DNA of 10,019 nt from contig BBFD01000146.1 in the NCBI GenBank assembly GCA_001313065.1, forward strand, positions 1 through 10,019, written 5' to 3'. The translations under genes and the position numbers were made by a program. A model generated the notes under the pieces. That model was not told the DNA's origin. It was given only the letters and a program-made list of their open reading frames with translations, and did no database searches. Source of the stretch: Silvimonas sp. JCM 19000. Its GTDB lineage: Bacteria; Pseudomonadota; Gammaproteobacteria; Burkholderiales; Chitinibacteraceae. Of this stretch, positions 8,048-10,019 are shown piece after piece. The stretch's first letter is position 1. Every line of letters starts with the position of its first letter.

Positions 8048-8659
8048 CCCCAGCAAATCCTGGTTGATGCCGGGCGCCTATATGGACGGCGCCAACAATG
8101 TAACCGGGCTTAATGTCTTGCTCGGCGTGGCTGCGCTTTATCTGGCCCTGCATCAACAAACCCGGTTTGCGCTGGGCATGGTTTATATCACTGCCATTCT
8201 GGACCACCTGGATGGTTATCTGGCGCGACGCTATTTCTTTAAAGATCAAACCCGGCGCGCATTTGGCAAACAGCTGGATACGCTGGCGGATCTGGTCAAT
8301 TTCAATATCGTGCCTGCCTTGTGCCTGACGCTGTTGCTGGATGGCTATGGCGCCTGGCTGGTCGCATCGGCGCTGGTGTTATGTGGCTGCGTGCGGCTGG
8401 CGCATTTCAATATCACATCCGATGGCGCTGGCCATTGCAGTACCGGCTTGCCGACCACCAATGCAGGTTTTCTGATTGCCAATTTGTTAATGCTGTTTGT
8501 TGCTGGCCATTGTCCGGCAGGGCTAGTGCTGGCGCTCTCCGCCTGATTGCGCTGGCGCAAATCGTGATGTTGCAGATCAGGCTGCCCGCCACGGCCATGA
8601 GCGTGGCGCTGTTTTCATTTGTTTTCTTTTTCCAATCTGGCGTTTTGCAGCCTTTATAA
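8040..8659 (+). CDS. CDP-alcohol phosphatidyltransferase, PssA-like integral membrane enzyme
   Basis: Inner-membrane enzyme of the CDP-OH_P family, which moves a phospho-group from a CDP-linked donor to an alcohol with release of CMP. The signature runs D55-H-L-D58-G59-x2-A62-R63, then 12 residues, G76-x3-D80-x3-D84; all catalytic acidic residues are present. RRAFGKQLDTLADLVNF and the later VRLAHFN and STGLPTT segments resemble phosphatidylserine synthase (PssA). Several hydrophobic segments (about 20-37, 90-115, 148-165, 170-200) fit a multi-pass protein. The spacing between AR and G is 12 where the textbook motif has 8. One C lost near 8542 breaks the frame; the repaired protein is 206 residues ending at TAA 8659. 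It likely uses the CDP-compound made by the nucleotidyltransferase at 6044, either as head-group donor or with CDP-diacylglycerol as donor. Confidence 0.85.
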
Positions 8660-8688
8660 ATAACGCCGACACTAAAAAAGAGCACCTT

Positions 8689-9987
8689 ATGGCACATGTG
8701 GTTTTTTTCTTGATAGCACGGCAATCGGGCTGAATGCGTTTCGCTCGGCCAAAAAAAATGGGGCATCGCGTGACACTGGTCAAGCCGACCCGCTCCACCA
8801 GCTTTATTGATCTGATGGCCAAAGATCCGGCACGTCTGGCGCCCCATCTCGCGTTTACCGATCACTATCTGTTGGTGGATGACCTGGAAAAGCACAACGT
8901 CAGCCAGCTATTACGCCGCCTGGCCGAGGTGGACCCGATCGACGCAATTATCAGTACCGCCGAAACCGGCATTGTGCCGGCGTCGATTGCAGCGGAAGAA
9001 TTCGGCACGCTTTATCCCTCGGCTGAGGCGTTGCGCGCCGCGGTTTTCAAAAAACGAATTGCGCGCCACCCTGGCCGCTCACGGCATCCGCTCGCCAGAA
9101 TTTGAAGTCCTGACCGAAGCAGATTTATTGCAGGGCCCGCGCAAAATCAAATTGCCGTTTGTGGTCAAGCCGGTGCGCGGCTTTGCCAAACAGTTTTCCG
9201 CCATTTGCCGAACCCAGGCCGACTTTGAGCAATATGTATTGGCATTGCAGCAGAGCCGTGAGAAATCGGACGCCATCGATCAGATCATCAGTCACGAATA
9301 TATTGTTGAAGAATACGTAAGCGGCATGCTGCATTCCGCGGAAACCATCGTGCGCGACGGCCGGGTGATGTGTTACGCCACCACCTCGCGCTATCGGGCC
9401 CATTATTACGATTTGCTCGAGCTGGCCGCCGTGATGCCATCCGGCTTGGCCGACGCAAAAAAAAGCGGAAATTAACCAGTATTTGCAGACGGTATTTTCT
9501 GCATTGGGCATACAGATCGGCCTCTACCACGTTGAGCTGCTGATGACCGAGACGGGGCCGGTATTGGTGGAAATAAATGCGCGCATGATGGGCAGCGTCT
9601 CGCCGGTCATGTATCAGATGCTGACGGGTCAGGATGCCTATGAGCACCTGGTCCGCCTGCATCTGGGCGAGCCGGTGGAAGTGAATGATGCGGGCTTTGC
9701 CGCCGCTGGCATTACGCTTGCCGTTGCGGCGCGCCATGGCGGGCGCATTGCGGCCACGTTTGAACAAGGGCAGTTGCAGGCACTGCTTGATCAATACGGC
9801 ATTACGTTTAATACGCTGGCCATCGAGGCGGGCAAGCAGATCGACAAATACGAAGCAATCTCAGCATCATGGGGCACGTGATCTGCACTGCCGAAACGCC
9901 GGAAGCAGTGGCACACAAGGCCCACCGCTTTTTTTGTGCGAGCTGGATCCGCTGATCGGGCTGGAGACGGCCAAGTACTTTGCCTGA
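8689..9987 (+). CDS. ATP-grasp ligase, amino-acid ligase-like
   Basis: Canonical ATP-grasp enzyme of the carbamoyl-phosphate-synthase-like/L-amino-acid ligase type, expected to form an acyl-phosphate and join it to an amine. Order of elements: a Rossmann-like preATP-grasp domain opening MAHVVFLDSTAIGLNAFRSA; FVVKPVRGFAKQ with Lys 159; YIVEEYVSGMLHSAET (about 205); LVEINARMMGSVSP with metal ligands Glu 293 and Asn 295; and a C-terminal lid region ending LIGLETAKYFA. The repaired length is 430 residues, normal for BacD-like ligases. Six frame breaks: T7 at 8702-8708, A8 at 8751-8758, A6 at 9049-9054, A8 at 9457-9464, a lost base near 9862 and T7 at 9929-9935. The start ATG 8689 has only a weak AGAG upstream. 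As last gene of the run it could add an amino acid to the product; substrates are not visible. Confidence 0.78.
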
Positions 9988-10019
9988 ACGCGCACAAGGC
10001 CCCGCGCCACACACCGTGG

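Noticed and set aside
9988..10019. Final 32 bases as start of another gene or a terminator
   Set aside because: Too short to show a start, a ribosome site or a stable hairpin with T tail; nothing can be supported.

Overview
The window holds a tight run of nine plus-strand genes, plus the 3' end of a tenth, that reads as one biosynthetic operon. GC is high (near 60% by eye), codons favour GCG, CTG and CGC, the genes overlap or sit less than about 50 bases apart, and Shine-Dalgarno sites are of GGAG/GAGG type. This suits a proteobacterium, perhaps a betaproteobacterium; the genus cannot be told from the sequence.

Layout: (1) the tail of an unidentified gene (to 120); (2) aminotransferase AT1 (117-1349), then a PhyH-type Fe(II)/2-oxoglutarate dioxygenase (1399-2219) and a PhnW-like class V aminotransferase (2271-3411); (3) aminotransferase AT2 (3399-4653), then a circularly permuted ATP-grasp ligase-like protein (4650-6001) and a small nucleotidyltransferase (6044-6783); (4) aminotransferase AT3 (6807-8047), then a membrane CDP-alcohol phosphatidyltransferase of the PssA type (8040-8659) and a canonical ATP-grasp ligase (8689-9987). 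The last 32 bases hold nothing I recognise. No tRNA, rRNA, CRISPR array or insertion sequence was seen.

How the genes may work together (inference): a PhnW-like transaminase, a PhyH oxygenase, a CTP:phosphocholine/phosphonate-cytidylyltransferase-like enzyme and a CDP-alcohol transferase are the parts expected for making an amino-phosphonate or phosphoamino-alcohol head group, activating it with CTP and moving it onto an acceptor, as in phosphonolipid or phosphonate tailoring. Two different ATP-grasp enzymes could add amide bonds. Three paralogous class I aminotransferases, each placed before a different pair of tailoring genes, are the striking feature. PEP mutase and phosphonopyruvate decarboxylase are absent here, so the phosphonate reading depends on the flanks.

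Sequence quality: read literally, every complete gene is broken by frameshifts, about 25 in all. Insertions fall in A or T runs (true length often 5, written as 6-8) and deletions are single bases, mostly G or C from short runs. Repairing them restores full-length proteins with intact catalytic motifs in every gene, so I treat them as sequencing or assembly errors, not pseudogenes. Residue numbers below refer to the repaired proteins.
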